Positions 24,424-36,367 of a stretch of 64,000 nt of DNA are shown here, piece after piece. This DNA comes from Erinaceus europaeus (Eukaryota > Chordata > Mammalia > Eulipotyphla > Erinaceidae): the NCBI RefSeq assembly GCF_950295315.1, contig NC_080172.1:78015118-78079117 (forward strand), read 5' to 3'. The stretch's first letter is position 1. Each line of letters starts with the position of its first letter. A program made the position numbers and the translations under genes. The notes beneath the pieces are model-generated. The model was not told the DNA's origin. It did not search any database and worked only from the letters and a program-made list of their open reading frames with translations.

Positions 24424-24612
24424 GTTATGGGCTGGGTGGTGGTACACCTGTTTGAGTGTATGTTATAATGTTCAAGGATCCGGGCTCAAGCCCCCATTCC
24501 CCACCTGCAGGAGAAAGCTTTGCCAGTGAAAGCAGGACTGTCGGTGTCTGTCTCTCTCCTTTTCTATATTTCCCTGCTCTCTCAATTTCTGGCTGTCTCT
24601 ATCCAATGATTC
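24424..24612 (+). mobile_element. Short-tail SINE (ERI-1-like)
   Basis: Head 'gggctgggtggtggtacacc', B-box region 'gggctcaagccccc', body 'ccccacctgcaggag' and 'ctctatccaatga' end. A separate body fragment with 'ccccacctgcagggg' lies just upstream at about 24350-24400. Confidence 0.9.
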
Positions 24613-24618
24613 CTTCAG

Positions 24619-24646
24619 ACATATATATATATATATATATATATAT
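24619..24646 (+). repeat. (AT)n microsatellite
   Basis: About 13 AT units at the junction of two oppositely oriented SINEs. Confidence 0.95.
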
Positions 24647-24772
24647 CTGCTTCACCACCTGCGATGTGACCTCCCTACAAGTGGGGAGCGGGGGTTCAAA
24701 CAGGCATCCTTATGTTGGTCCTTGAGCTTCGTGCCATGTGCACTTAACCCACTGAGCCAACACCCAGCATCC
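24647..24772 (-). mobile_element. Long-tail SINE (ERI-2-like), head and body only
   Basis: On the minus strand: head 'tcagtgggttaagtgcacat', 'aaggaccaacataaggat', body to 'gcaggtggtgaagcaga'. The CT-rich part and tail are absent. Confidence 0.85.
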
Positions 24773-24775
24773 TCT

Positions 24776-25318
24776 GCATCTTTTTATTGGAAATATATTT
24801 CATCGCCACAAAGGGTGTTCCACTGTGTTAACAGTATTCCCCTAACTTGGCAAGAAACATTGGATCTTATTATTACAATCTACATCAATGTCACTTGGAA
24901 AAAAATATATATATATCAGCAATTTCTACCTTCTCTAAATCTCATTGTTTAACTGTTTCCTTTAAAACATGGACCATAAAGTGTAGGAGAATTGGATTCT
25001 AGAGCCATCTCTGCCTGAGGAAAGCCCCATCTACTTCCATCTTTTTCTGTAACTGAAAAGACATGAGAAGTGCAGAAAAATGGGATCAGACAAACCTATG
25101 TGAAAATTCCAGTAATCCCGCTGTTTTTGCATCTTTAGACAATATAATTGTTTGTAAAGATACAGTTTCTTTGTTTGTAAACTTGAAACAGTAGTAAGAA
25201 AATTTAAAATGAAATAATATATGAGAAGAAAGCTTGAAGGGACATGCACAAACCTACACATTCCTTCCTGCCCCTCCCTGTGTACTACTCTGTGTTGAGG
25301 TCTGGAACAAGTGCAAGG
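24776..25318. other. Unassigned sequence
   Basis: No gene or repeat recognised. Confidence 0.35.
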
Positions 25319-25447
25319 GAGAAAAATAAATCAAAGGAGAGGCTTAGGGGATCAGGGAGAGGGTGCCATTCTCAGCTGGAGGCGGGGTCAGGGGGTGGTG
25401 TAGAGTGAGTTATAAGGAAAATCATGAGAATGTGAGGGAAGCATTTC
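25319..25447 (+). repeat. Unexplained unit, copy C (129 bp)
   Basis: 'gagaaaaataaatcaaagga' through 'ctcagctggaggcggggtca' to 'gtgagggaagcatttc'. It has the same full length as copy A in the opposite orientation. Its flanks do not resemble L1. Confidence 0.85.
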
Positions 25448-25805
25448 CAGAGGAGCCTCCAAAACAGAGAGAATGATAAAACAAAGGTCATGAGGTGGGA
25501 CCTGTAAGAGCAACATGAGCCACTAAAAATATGGACAACCATTTGGGAGAATTTGGAGCTTTCCTATGATAGTTTTTTTGCTAATATTCTGAGTAGGGGA
25601 AAGACAGGATCTCATTTGCATTTATTTTCCAAAACTTTTTTTATAACAGAAACTTTAGTTTTTATCATCTTTGCTGACTGTCTTGGTTTCCTTGTTTCAT
25701 TTTTAGATTCTCACTGTGACTTGTTTCTTGAGCATCCTGGGTGGGTGGGGTTGGAGGTATTAGAAACAAAAAAACTTTTAAGGAAGGTATTGAAAAGTGT
25801 AGATG
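25448..25805. other. Unassigned sequence
   Basis: A 128-residue open frame (25553-25939) starts here, but its end is encoded by the following purine tract (Lys/Arg/Glu-rich). No family match or codon pattern supports a gene. Confidence 0.4.
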
Positions 25806-25825
25806 GGAGATTATTGGAGTGCATT

Positions 25826-25925
25826 AAAAAAGAAAGACGAAACAAAAGAAAAAAGAAAGAAAGTAAAAAAGAAAAAGAAAGGGACAGAGAAAGAAAGAGA
25901 CGGAGAAAGGAAAGGAGTAAACGCT
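25826..25925 (+). repeat. Polypurine (GA-rich) tract
   Basis: About 100 bp that is almost all A and G, built of AAAG/GAAA-type units with a few interruptions. Confidence 0.9.
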
Positions 25926-26075
25926 CTGATTCACTTTAATAGTGAATGCCAATTTCATCTCTAAAATAGAGGTTATGATTGAAATTATTTATATGGGCTA
26001 TTGAGATTAATAATAATAATTATTATATAAGAAATATTTCCCAAGACATTTCTCACCTTCTTTCCTTCCTTTTTT

Positions 26076-26266
<191 letters not shown>

Positions 26267-26269
26267 ATT

Positions 26270-26750
26270 TCTTTACATACCAGTCTGGAGTAGTAAGTAG
26301 CAAAGGCTGTGAGATAAATTCTGGTTATATTTTGAAAGCAGAATCAAGATGATCTGGTGATTGTTTATGGGTCAATTGTGTATGTCTGTAACATTCAGTC
26401 CATAACCTTTGTGTGGGAATGAACCTTGTCACCTTACAGAAGACTGTGCACACTTATTGAGTAAAATTACATTTCACTGAACAGTTACTGGAAAGGTATG
26501 CACAGCTGGAAGATGGAATCATTATTGAGTTTTTAAAAGTAAATTATAACTTCATCCAGGTCTAGAAATTATGTGTTGACAGGGAACAATTCCTGTCATA
26601 ATAGAAAATATAAGTTGTAATTCAAATATTTTGGGTATAGGATAGATCTTGCTGTTGTACTGCCTTTTGATTTTGAAATTCTCCATAAAACTAGGCAATT
26701 AAAAGAGAACCGCTCTCCCAACAGAAAAAAAGCTGAAGTAAAATTTTTTT
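26270..26750. other. Unassigned sequence
   Basis: No gene or repeat recognised. Confidence 0.35.
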
Positions 26751-26751
26751 A

Positions 26752-27800
26752 TTTTTAATTTTATTTTATTTATTAAAAGGAAACACTGATAAAACCATAA
26801 GATAAGAGGAGTACAACTCCACAAAATTCCAACCACCAGAACTCCATATCCCATCCCCTCCCTTGATAGCTATCCTATTCTTTGACCCTCTGAGAGTATG
26901 GACGCAAGGTAATTGTGGGATGCAGAAGGTGAAAGGTCTGGCTTCTGTAATTGTTTCCCCACTGAACCTGGGCATCAACAGGTGGATCCATATTCCCTGC
27001 CTGCCACTCTCTTTCCCTGGGGGTTGGGGGGAGGGCTTCTGGGGAATCAGAGCTCCAGGACACATTTGTGGGGTTGTCTGTCCAGGGAAGTCTGGTTGGC
27101 ATCATGTTAGCATCTGGAACCTGGTGGCTGAAAAGAGAGTTAACATATAAAGCCAAACAAATTGTTGACTAATCATGAACCTAAAGGCTGGAATAGTGCA
27201 GATGAAGAGTTGGGTGGGGGGGGGGTCTTAGTTTTGTAGATAGCTAGTAGGCATATTTTAGTTATATTCCAAAGGGTCTGTGGCTATACTAGTTTTTGTT
27301 TTTTTTTCCCTGAGCCTGAAATCTGATATGCAGGTGAACCCAAGTTATTGTCTGGGGAGATGATGTCATGGCTAGAAAAAGAACTAGAAAGCTGGATCAG
27401 AGAAGAAAGTAGCTCCCAAATATGGGAAAGGTATATAAATATTGATGACTGTAAATCCCATCGATTTGATCTGATTTGGGGCTCATATTCAGCTTAGGAG
27501 TCTATGTGATCTCTGCATCTCTGTAGCTCTGAGCTCACATTCTGCGGTCATGAATGGGAACATTCCAAGCTGCCCCAATATCATGACCCATTTTCCTTAG
27601 GTGTAGCATAGAGTATGTTGTCCAGCCTCCCTTCAGAGGATGAAACATTCTCTACCATTGTTGATCCAAGTTGAGGACAAGGTCCTGTGGGTCCTGAGAT
27701 TCCCAAACAGATATGATGGGCCTAGACCTCAAATAAATCCCTCTCTCCATTGTTACTAGTCATTTCTTTCAGGAACAACAATACAGACTCCTTTGTGGGC
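26752..27800 (-). mobile_element. Long L1 3' UTR fragment
   Basis: Minus-strand 3' UTR from its T-rich (A-tail) left end through 'ctgtaattgtttcccc', 'ccagggaagtctggttggca' and 'tgggaaaggtatataaa'. It probably extends to about 27800, where the sequence is only partly supported by 33430-33530. An open frame on the minus strand (26875-27156) recurs in other copies. Confidence 0.75.
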
Positions 27801-29812
27801 CCCCATAGTACAATGGTTTTTAATAAAATAGGAGCTATCATCAACTTTTCCATAGATTAATACTTCTAGAATGATACCATAGTCTTGTGATCAAAAGTGG
27901 GCTTACAAACACATATTTTTTATTTGTTTGTTTACAGGGTCCAGTGCAATCCAATTTGGTGACAGGCCCCTCTGCTTTTATTATTTTGCTCAGAAATACT
28001 TTATACACTGACTTTACCTGCCACTGGATTTTCTAGCACTTTCTCGTTATTCTAAGTTACTCCTTTATGTGGAAGGCAGCATGAGCATAAGGGGTTTTAG
28101 AAGTATTCAAGACAACAGGCTTTTTAGTGCATGACATTTGCTTAAGTAAATAAATGATACATAAATATTCAAATTTTCAAAGTCCTACTCTTTCTTAGTA
28201 AATAATGTGCCTTAACTATTATCTGGGTTAGGAAAATCACTAGAAATAAACATCAGGAAGATTTTGACCAGATTGAATCTAAACTCAAAACTTACAAATA
28301 GAAAAGTAAATGTAAAACTTCAAGAAAAAGCTTATTCATGAATGAAGGTTTTTATTTTTGATCTTCATTATTGACTGGCTTGATTTCCTTATTTCTATGT
28401 TTTCTTGCCCTGGAGACTCAATGATTTTATGTCTCAGTGGTTCATAAGTCACAAATATCTAGAATTAGGTAGTATTTTTCTTTCTTTAGTGGAAGCCTAT
28501 AAAACCTCAGCAGTTTGTATTTCAAGACAATCAAAATTCAATGGAGTCTTGCATAATTGGCTCCCTCTTTCTAATGTTTCAATATAAACAAAATACTAAA
28601 GGCAACCCCTGAGAATATAAAGCCTTTTTTTCCCCTTCCTGAATGTAAATAGAATGAAAATTAGGCTGGTATTATTCTTTTTACATATATACATGTAATT
28701 TAAACAAATAGAAAACACCACATTTGGCTTTGTGCACTATATAGAATCATAAGATTTGGGAAATAATTGGAATAATTATTCTCCTTGAAGATAAAGTGTC
28801 AATAGAAAAACTTTTGGATAAATTGAGCTTTTGGGTCACCAAACTGATAATGAATTGTTACGATTGTTTGAGCTCCTTTCAAAATACCACTGAAAATAAA
28901 AAAAATGAGAGATAAGACCAGTAAAGCCTCAGACCATTTATTAAATCGGCTATCTTTTCATTTTTGTATCTTAAGGATAGTCAGCCCTTTTGCTGTTAGT
29001 AAAGAATGACCCATACAATGTATGAAATGGATTTCTTGTCCTTTAATAAAAGGATAAGAAATATATAAGAACTATCTCTCCTTCATTTTTTTTTTTTTTA
29101 TCATCTAGAGGGGTTTTAGCTCTGGAACTTCTAGAAAACAGGAAAAAAAAAAAACTTGATGGAACAATGAAAACTGACTTGACAGATCTAACCATGGCCT
29201 GGGCAATAGAACACTACACTGCATTCAGGACTGGGAGATACTTTTAGAGCCAAATGTAATGCTTTAGAAGAAAGGAAAAGAGATTATGTCTTTCTTCTGA
29301 AGTGTTGGGACTTTGACTTGGCCAGGACAACATTCATGGAAATAAAGTTGGAGAAGGCAGCTGACATGAAAATCAGCCTAATGATGAGTCTAGCAGAGGT
29401 AGGCTTTCAGAAACTATTGAAAATGATGATTAAGGATACTTATGGTGGGAATATTTTTCCAAACATAGGAAAATAGCCCCATACAAAGCAAAGGCTAGAG
29501 ACCTGAGATATCTAAAAGAAGTTTTTCTGGGGAAATAAAGAAAAATAGAGAAAAAAAAGTCAAGTGTAATGATGTATTCAAGGAAATAAGTACAAAACTA
29601 AAAGTGAGAAAGGACTTAAAGGGACTTATCGCTAAAAGAAAAGGGTTAACAAAAATAAAAGACCTGGGAAAATAATTAACATACCCAAATGGGACTGCTG
29701 TGAGTGATATCGTCACATTGATATTTTTCTAGAATTTTCCGCTAGATAGAAAAGGAATAAAGTAAATTAACATAAAATATTTTTCCTTTAAATTTTTTGT
29801 ATTATCTGTATT
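27801..29812. other. Unassigned AT-rich sequence
   Basis: About 2 kb without a recognised gene or repeat. Poly-T at about 29086-29100 and poly-A at about 29143-29154. Confidence 0.35.
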
Positions 29813-30012
29813 TATTTATTTATTGTATAAACCCAGTCATAAATTGAGAGGAAGGGGGAGATAGAGAAGAAGAGACAGACAGAGAGACACCTATAATATT
29901 GCTTCATCACTCCCAAATCTTTCCACATGCAGGTAGGGACTGGAGGGCTAGAACTTGGGTTCTTGTGCATTGTAACATGTGCATTCAACCAGGTGCATCA
30001 CCACTCAGGCCC
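29813..30012 (-). mobile_element. Short-tail SINE (ERI-1-like)
   Basis: TTTATTTATTTAT left end, purine-rich middle, then 'acatgcaggtagggactgga' and 'tgcattcaaccaggtgcatc', the complement of body and head. Confidence 0.9.
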
Positions 30013-30225
30013 CGATACATATATTCTTGAATAGTCACTAAGCAAAATTAAATCTCAGAAGTAACTTAATGAAGTGAGGGTTTAGAGATCCGTAATGATT
30101 GTCTACAGAGGTGCAAATTTTATATTACAAAACTCAAGATAGATTTCCTTTGAAAGTGATTAAAATGAGCTGAATGTTTATGAAATAAATATCTGGAACA
30201 TGGATACACACTAGAAAAAGATTAT

Positions 30226-30340
30226 TTATGGGTGAGAGAAATAATGGTTATACAAATAGACTCTCATTCCTGAGGCTCCCACATCCCAGGGTCAATCCCG
30301 TGTACCACCATAAGCCAAAGCTGAGCAGTGCACTGGATAT
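30226..30340 (+). mobile_element. Old SINE-like sequence
   Basis: 'agactctcattcctgaggct', 'agggtcaatcccgtgtacca' and 'agctgagcagtgcactgg' fit an older tRNA-derived SINE family shared with 4244-4412. Confidence 0.6.
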
Positions 30341-31391
30341 ATATATGAACTTGGAAAAGTTCATGTATTATTGGAATGGTGAGGAAAATTTCTCCATCTG
30401 CATTTTATAAACTAATTGCTATGAGTACTCGGCAAATGAAAGAAGGGAAGGGAAGGGTTTATAGTCTAATAGGAATATATATGATTTGTCTATTAGGGAA
30501 GAAATTTATAAAATTCAGTCATCTATCATAGAAATAATAATGTGAGTAAGACCTCACTGGTTTAAAATTAGTGCCCAAATCAGCACAGAATAACTGTACA
30601 ACACTTTTTAAAATTAATGTATTTATTACAGTTATATAATTTAAGTGGAAGAATTAATAACTATTTATAAAATATGGAACTTACATTATTCCATTTGATG
30701 ATTATACATAGTAGAAATAGTTCCTGTCTAAAGAGGGCTAGGAGCTACAAGACTATGGGGAAGATATTACAAATAGAAATTAACTCATGTTCAAAGAGAC
30801 ACTAATATTGTAATATTTTGAAGTGTCTCCAAATTATATTTGTGAGCTTCTTGGCATTGGCAAGCATATTCTCTTCTTCCTTCATACTACGTATGCTTCT
30901 AGCAAAATTTTTGGTAAAAATGATAGAACTTAATATTAAAGCTTCAAAAAATTTTTATACTTAAACTCATAGTTATTTAATATGTGAATAACATTCACAT
31001 TGATTTTTGGAAAGGTGTGAGAGAAAACCCTCATTTGATATTTTAGAATACATCAGAAAAAGGTTAATATCTACACTAATATAAAAGTTTTTGTGAATAA
31101 AAAATTCAAAAAATAATAAAAATAATCATTGTCTTCTCTCTCATGTAGGTTTTTTTTCCACTGAATTGTTACTTGTTGTTATCAAAGGGCTATGGATTCA
31201 CTGGTGACCGCTGAGCACCCTACTGAAGTGTCAAACGTTTTAGTCTCCACAACATCTCTGAAACAACTCTAGTCATATCTTGAGTTCACAAATCACATTT
31301 TCTTTAGTCTAACATATCATGCCACTAACCTTATTCTGCACTTGTTTTGTTCTGTAAGCTAATCTACACTCAAGAACTCTCTTTATAACCA
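30341..31391. other. Unassigned AT-rich sequence
   Basis: No gene or repeat recognised. Confidence 0.35.
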
Positions 31392-32260
31392 GTGACAGGA
31401 GGACCATGTTGGAAAGTTAACTTTAATGCTGGGAGTACATTAAAGAGAAAGGCAGTCTATCTTGGCGTTACTCTTGATCACACCCTGTCATTTCACGAAC
31501 ACCTCATAAAAACTGCAGCAAAGGTGGGCGCGAGGAATAACATCATTGCAAGACTGGCCAGCTCCTCATGGGGCGCGAGCGCTTCCACACAACGATCATC
31601 ATCTCTGGCATTATGCTATTCCACTGCAGAATACTGTATGCTCCAGTATGGTTCCGTAGCCCCCATGTCCACTTGGTTGATTCCAACTTATACTTCTCCA
31701 TGAGGATAATTTCTGGAACCATCCGTTCCACCCCGGTTCCATGGCTGCCAGTTCTTAGCAACATCGCCCCACCAGATATTCGTTGGGATACGGCATCATC
31801 TAAGTTCATTTCCCATGTCTACGCTGCCAATATATGCGGATCTCTTCGCCCACCCTGTCCAACGCTTGATGTCTCGTCACCCAATCTGGTCCCCTATGCC
31901 TACACTGAACTTCTCTGTTCCAATCTCTTGGAAACAGAGTTGGCAGTCAGCTGAGGTAAAGAACAAACACCTCATCACAGACCCCTGCAAGCGTCAACCC
32001 GGCTTTGACCTAGCACGTTATGATTGGGCCCTCCTCAATCGCTATTGAACAGGCCATGGCCGGTGCGCCGCTATGTTCCATCGCTGGGGAGCCAGAGACG
32101 ACCCGAACTGCCCCTGCGGCTCCAGACAGACTATGACCCACATAGTCAACGACTACCACCTCTCCAGATTCAAAGGAGGTCTCGAAACTTTACATCAGGC
32201 TCAACCTGATGCTGTTGACTGGCTACGGAAGAAGGGCAAACGCTAGAAGAAGAAGAAAGA
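31392..32260 (+). mobile_element. Vingi-type (Ingi/Jockey group) non-LTR retrotransposon, 3' part
   Basis: Three overlapping frames join into one protein end. It opens with the RT thumb-like motif 'YLGVTLDHTLSFHEHL' and 'SSWGASAST', passes 'LALCYSTAEYC', 'MRIISGTI', 'PWLPVLSNIAPPDIR' and 'RQPGFDLARYDWALLNR', and ends with a Cys-rich segment 'CPCGSRQTMTHIV' and 'DAVDWLRKKGKR' before a stop at 32244-32246. Frameshifts fall near 31630 and 31835, a TGA interrupts at 32046-32048, and the last Cys of the C-terminal motif appears as Tyr. No RNase H domain is visible, fitting Vingi rather than Ingi. The 3' end is an AAG/AAAG-rich tail. The protein layout differs clearly from L1. The 5' end is truncated. 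Confidence 0.8.
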
Positions 32261-32640
32261 TCAACAAAATTTTATCCCAGTGCTTGATTGTTCTTTTCAC
32301 TACACTTAAGTTCCATCTGATACCTTTATTTGTATATCAACTTACTTGTGTTTGCTTTTGCCACAGAACTTTATCTTGTTTAGTGCTCCTTGCAAAGAGC
32401 ATAAATCAGTGGCTGCACATGAATTTTATGACTGAGTGAATAGGTTTGAAAGCTAGCGTCACTCTCAGAGTTGAAAAATGGCTTTTATATTTTTAGGTTA
32501 GGGTCTTAAATAAGGAAAAAGCAAAACTTTGTTTCAAAAATACAGTGCATCTCCATTTTCTGCTAGCAAAGCATGGCATAAGCTATAAGACATACATATC
32601 CATGTGTTTGAATAAATTATAATTTTATTATTGTTTTTCT
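32261..32640. other. Unassigned sequence
   Basis: No gene or repeat recognised. Confidence 0.35.
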
Positions 32641-32644
32641 TTTA

Positions 32645-33530
32645 CTTTTTACTAATGACTTAATATTAATTTAGAAAATTATGAAATAACAGGGGTATAA
32701 TTCTGAACCATTCCCACCACTAGAGTTGTGTGTCCCAGTTCCTTCCAATGGAAACTGCACTAGTTGACTATTATTTCTATAACTATGTATATATATTTGC
32801 CCACTTTTTCCTATGGTCCTCCCTTCTATTTCTCTCTAAGTCACACCTACACCTGTTACTACTTCTGAATGTCCTTCCTTTTTTCCTCTTCTCTCTCCAG
32901 GCCCTGATAGAATTGGAATTCAGAGCCCTCTGACCATTTTCTTATAACATTGCTGCCCCTCTGGGAGTATGGAACAAAGTTCTTTGTGGGATGGAGAAGT
33001 TCTGGCTTCTTTAATTGCTTCTCTGCTAGAAATGAATATTGGCAGGTCAATCCACACCCCCAGCTTGTTTCTGCCTTTCCCTAGATGTATAGGGCTCTCC
33101 CAGGGTACATTGGTGAGGTCTACTACCCAGAGAAGTTAGGATGAAATCATAGTAGTATAACTTGGTGGCTGAAAGGCAGTAAGTTATAAAGCAGGACAAA
33201 TTGGAACATAGGAACAATAAAGCAGGAATAAAGATGAGAATAGGGACTCTAGGGTGAATAGAAGCTAGAAAGTCTATTTTAGGTATGTTCCTAGGGGCTC
33301 ACGATTTTAGTAATTTTGGTGGAGCTTGATAGCTAACATGCAGGCTACCTAAAAATATTGTCTGGGAAGACTGTGTTAGAGTTGAGAGTAAGACTAGGAA
33401 GCTAGATTAAGGCAGAGTGTAGCTACCAAACTCAAAGAAAATATGTAAATAAAATTAACTGTTTACCCCATTCACCTCACCTAGGGCCCATATCTATACA
33501 TATTTAGCATAGGGACAATAATTGTTCTCT
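32645..33530 (-). mobile_element. L1 3' UTR fragment (GATA-less relative of 1569-2430)
   Basis: Minus-strand UTR with 'tgacttaatattaatttag' at the A-tail side, 'ccaccactagagttgtgtgt', 'ttgactattatttctataac', 'cattggtgaggtc' and 'tctattttaggtatgttcct'. Its middle section, with 'cctacacctg'-type words, occurs otherwise only at 2150-2300, marking a subfamily. Confidence 0.85.
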
Positions 33531-33552
33531 AGCTGATGTGAGTGTGCATGCA

Positions 33553-33578
33553 TGTGTGTGTGTGTGTGTGTGTGTGTG
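33553..33578 (+). repeat. (TG)n microsatellite
   Basis: About 13 TG units, between two L1 3' UTR fragments. Confidence 0.95.
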
Positions 33579-33580
33579 AT

Positions 33581-33800
33581 TTACAAAATTACAAAATAAC
33601 AGGGGTATAATCTCACATCATTCCCACCACCAATATTTTGTATCCATTTACTCCACTGGAAATTGCAGTGGCTGCCCAATGTCACCGATACAGGTTGACT
33701 ATTATTTCCATAATTATCTGTCTATCTGTATCTATTTTCGCCCATCTTTCTATGGTTTTGCTTGTCAGTATATCTCTTGGCCAATTGTACCCACTGTTTG
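33581..33800 (-). mobile_element. Second L1 3' UTR fragment
   Basis: 'gatttacaaaattacaaaat', 'aacaggggtataatct', 'cattcccaccaccaatattt' and 'gttgactattatttccataa' parallel 32670-32790 in the same orientation. It is an independent, more diverged copy. Confidence 0.7.
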
Positions 33801-33894
33801 TTCTAAAGATTATCAAAGGTTAACTAACAGTAATTCTGATGTTGTCAGAAGACATTAGGAGATATATCTTACTTTATTTTTAAAAAATATTTTG

Positions 33895-34005
33895 ATATGA
33901 TTTTATATTTATTTATTATTGGATAAATACAGAGAGAAATTGAGAGAGGAAGTAGATATAGAAGGGGAAAGAGACAGAGACACCTGAAGCCCTGCCTGCT
34001 TTACC
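33895..34005 (-). mobile_element. Truncated short-tail SINE
   Basis: TTTATTTATTATTGGATA end, the purine-rich middle and 'gacacctgaagccctgcctg'. The tRNA-like head is missing. Confidence 0.75.
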
Positions 34006-34525
34006 ATCCATATCCAAGGAAACTTTGTCTCAACTTTCTGCATATATCTTGCTCACTCCTGCCACTAACTGCTTAGTCATTTTGGTCCTGTGTGAAGGGT
34101 CAAGGAAGGGTCACACAGTGAGTTAATGAGGTCAAGATCTGCCTTTGAGCATCCTTTCATCCACTGAAAAGTAAAAATCTTATTTTATTACTACCAGGGT
34201 ATTTAGATGTCATTATTACATATTAAGCACTTTCTTTGATTGAATTTTTGTGTTTTTATGATAAATGACAGCACTTTTATAGATCCTTAGAAGCACTGTA
34301 GGCATTGGATCCTGTGTCTAAATTTTACAGTGGCATGATTTGAAAAAAGCTAAAAGGTTAGACAAAATCAGATGATAAATAATCTCTTTGATTTTTGGTT
34401 CTCTCTGTGTGAGTTATTGCAGGGGTTTAGGACTTTTGAACTTTTGGTTTGGTTGCTATAATCAGCACTCAATTGTCATTTTTAACTTTCTAATTATATT
34501 ATTTTGAAGTAAGTGAAAATTTAAG
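34006..34525. other. Unassigned sequence
   Basis: No gene or repeat recognised. Confidence 0.35.
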
Positions 34526-34566
34526 GTGACTTCTGGAGGTGGGGCTACAGAGCAGCAGCAGCTGTA

Positions 34567-34636
34567 TCCCTCTCCTCTCCTCTCCTCTCCTCTCCTCTCC
34601 TCTCCTCTCCTCTCCTCTCCTCTCCTCTCCTCTCCC
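34567..34636 (+). repeat. (CTCTC)n minisatellite in L1 5' UTR
   Basis: About 14 perfect 5-bp units, followed by 'caggtcagctagg'. It lies about 40 bp into the L1 5' UTR. Confidence 0.95.
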
Positions 34637-35339
34637 AGGTCAGCTAGGAATACCAAAGACTACCTGGGACCACAACAAGACAGGACTAGAATGACTTTAG
34701 GAACCCACCAAATCACCAGTGAGTACAAACATGTGTGGCTCATGGACAGAGAGGAACCTAGGGAGAGATTAAGTGGCTGGTGATAGTCTGGCAGTTTACC
34801 AGTTGAGACACCACCTCCAGTCTGTTTCACCAACAAAAATATGGCTGAAGGGATGAGAGGACTCCCCTAAGACTCATCAAATGCGACTGTGAATCTCCAC
34901 TGCTACTGCCCTCAGAATATGGAGCAGTGGGTGGGAGGCCCTGTGTCAACACCAGGGGACAAAGAACTAACCAGGAAACTCAGGAGAAGATCTATACCTC
35001 AGTGACTTAGCAGTGGGGCTGTGTGTCTCTTTGCATAACCACTTGATTATCTCTGCCTCACCCTGATTTATCTCTTGGTCAGGAGTCAGTGATTAAGCTA
35101 AGAAGCCTACTTAGAGTTTAAAAGCCCTCAATCCCATAGCCTACAGGGAATAAAAAGAACAAAAGATGATTTTAAGCCAATGAGCTCCAACTTAGGGATT
35201 AAAATAATATTGAAACAACTGTAAATTTCAACAACCGTGAACCCTTTAAGTACCTTACCTAGACACAACTCAATCCAGGCAAGAGTGATGAGTAATTTGA
35301 AAATTACTGAGAGGGTGACCTCATAACATACTATATAAA

Positions 35340-36311
35340 ATGGTTAAACCAACAAGAAGAAATATTAGAGAAATGAACCAGGACAAGTGCCCAACTAGAA
35401 GCCCCCCCAAAGGTTGTAGCACAAAATAATGAGGCCAACATCCAAACACTAGTTAAGTAAATAATCACAGGAGTGAGTAAAAAGTTTGAAAGAATTGTCA
35501 TCAGAAATGCAGAAACAACAAATGAGAGTCTGTAAGAAAACACTAATTTTCTCAAGGTTATAAGAGAGCTGAAAGCTGAAATAGCTGAGCTAAGAACACG
35601 ACTAGCTGAACAAGCTAAAACAGTATCAGAACAGGGGGAAAATAGATGAACTACAGAAAACAGAAAAGGGGAAGAGAGAATAGAACAAATGAGGCTGAAG
35701 ACAGAATTAGCAAGATCAAGGATGAATTAGAGACAACTAAAAAAGAAGTAAGAGATCTCAAAAAGAGATTAAGAGATGCTGAAAACAACAACAGAGACCT
35801 ATGGGATGACTTCAAAAGAAATAATATACATATTCTTGTCTTACCAGAGGAAGAAAGAGACGGAGGGGAAGAAAGCATTCTTCAGGACATAATAGCTGAG
35901 AACTTCTCTAGTCTAGACAACATAAAAGACATAAAGGTTCAAGAAGCCTAGAGGGTCCCAAACAGAAGTAATCCAGACTTAAAGACACCAAAACACATCA
36001 TATTTAGAATGGAAATTAATAAGGATAAAGAAAGGATCCTGAAGGATGCAAGAGAAAAACAAAGAGTCACGTACAGAGGAAAATCCATAAGATTAGCAGC
36101 AGACTTCTCCACACAAACACTAGAGGCAAGAAGAGAATGACAAGATATTTATCTAGTGCTCAATGAGAAAGGCTTTCAACCAACATTACTGTATCCTGCT
36201 AGACTGTCATTCAGACTAGAGGGAGGCAGAAAAACCTTCTCAGACAAGCAACAGTTGAAAGTCAACTACCACCAAGCCTGCCCTGAAAGAAGTCTGAAAG
36301 GTCTCCTATAA
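35340..36311 (+). pseudogene. L1 ORF1 remnant
   Basis: ORF1 encodes the L1 RNA-binding chaperone: coiled coil, RRM-like domain, C-terminal domain. The ATG at 35340 begins 'MVKPTRRNIREMNQ'. The coiled-coil part is visible as 'EDRISKIKDELETTKKEVRD' and the RRM region as 'LPEEERDGGEESILQD'. The terminal stop is TAA at 36309-36311. Several early stops and frameshifts break it; the longest open part is 101 residues (35646-35951) against about 300 or more expected. Confidence 0.85.
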
Positions 36312-36367
36312 ACAGTCAGACCACTATAAATATGCCATATATCAAAACACTCTAAAACTCTACAAGA

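Noticed and set aside
25553..25939. 128-residue open frame with a Lys/Arg-rich end
   Set aside because: The basic end comes from the GA-rich tract. No domain, start context or splice signal supports a gene.
31543..31809. Minus-strand 88-residue frame
   Set aside because: Shadow of the plus-strand Vingi frame.
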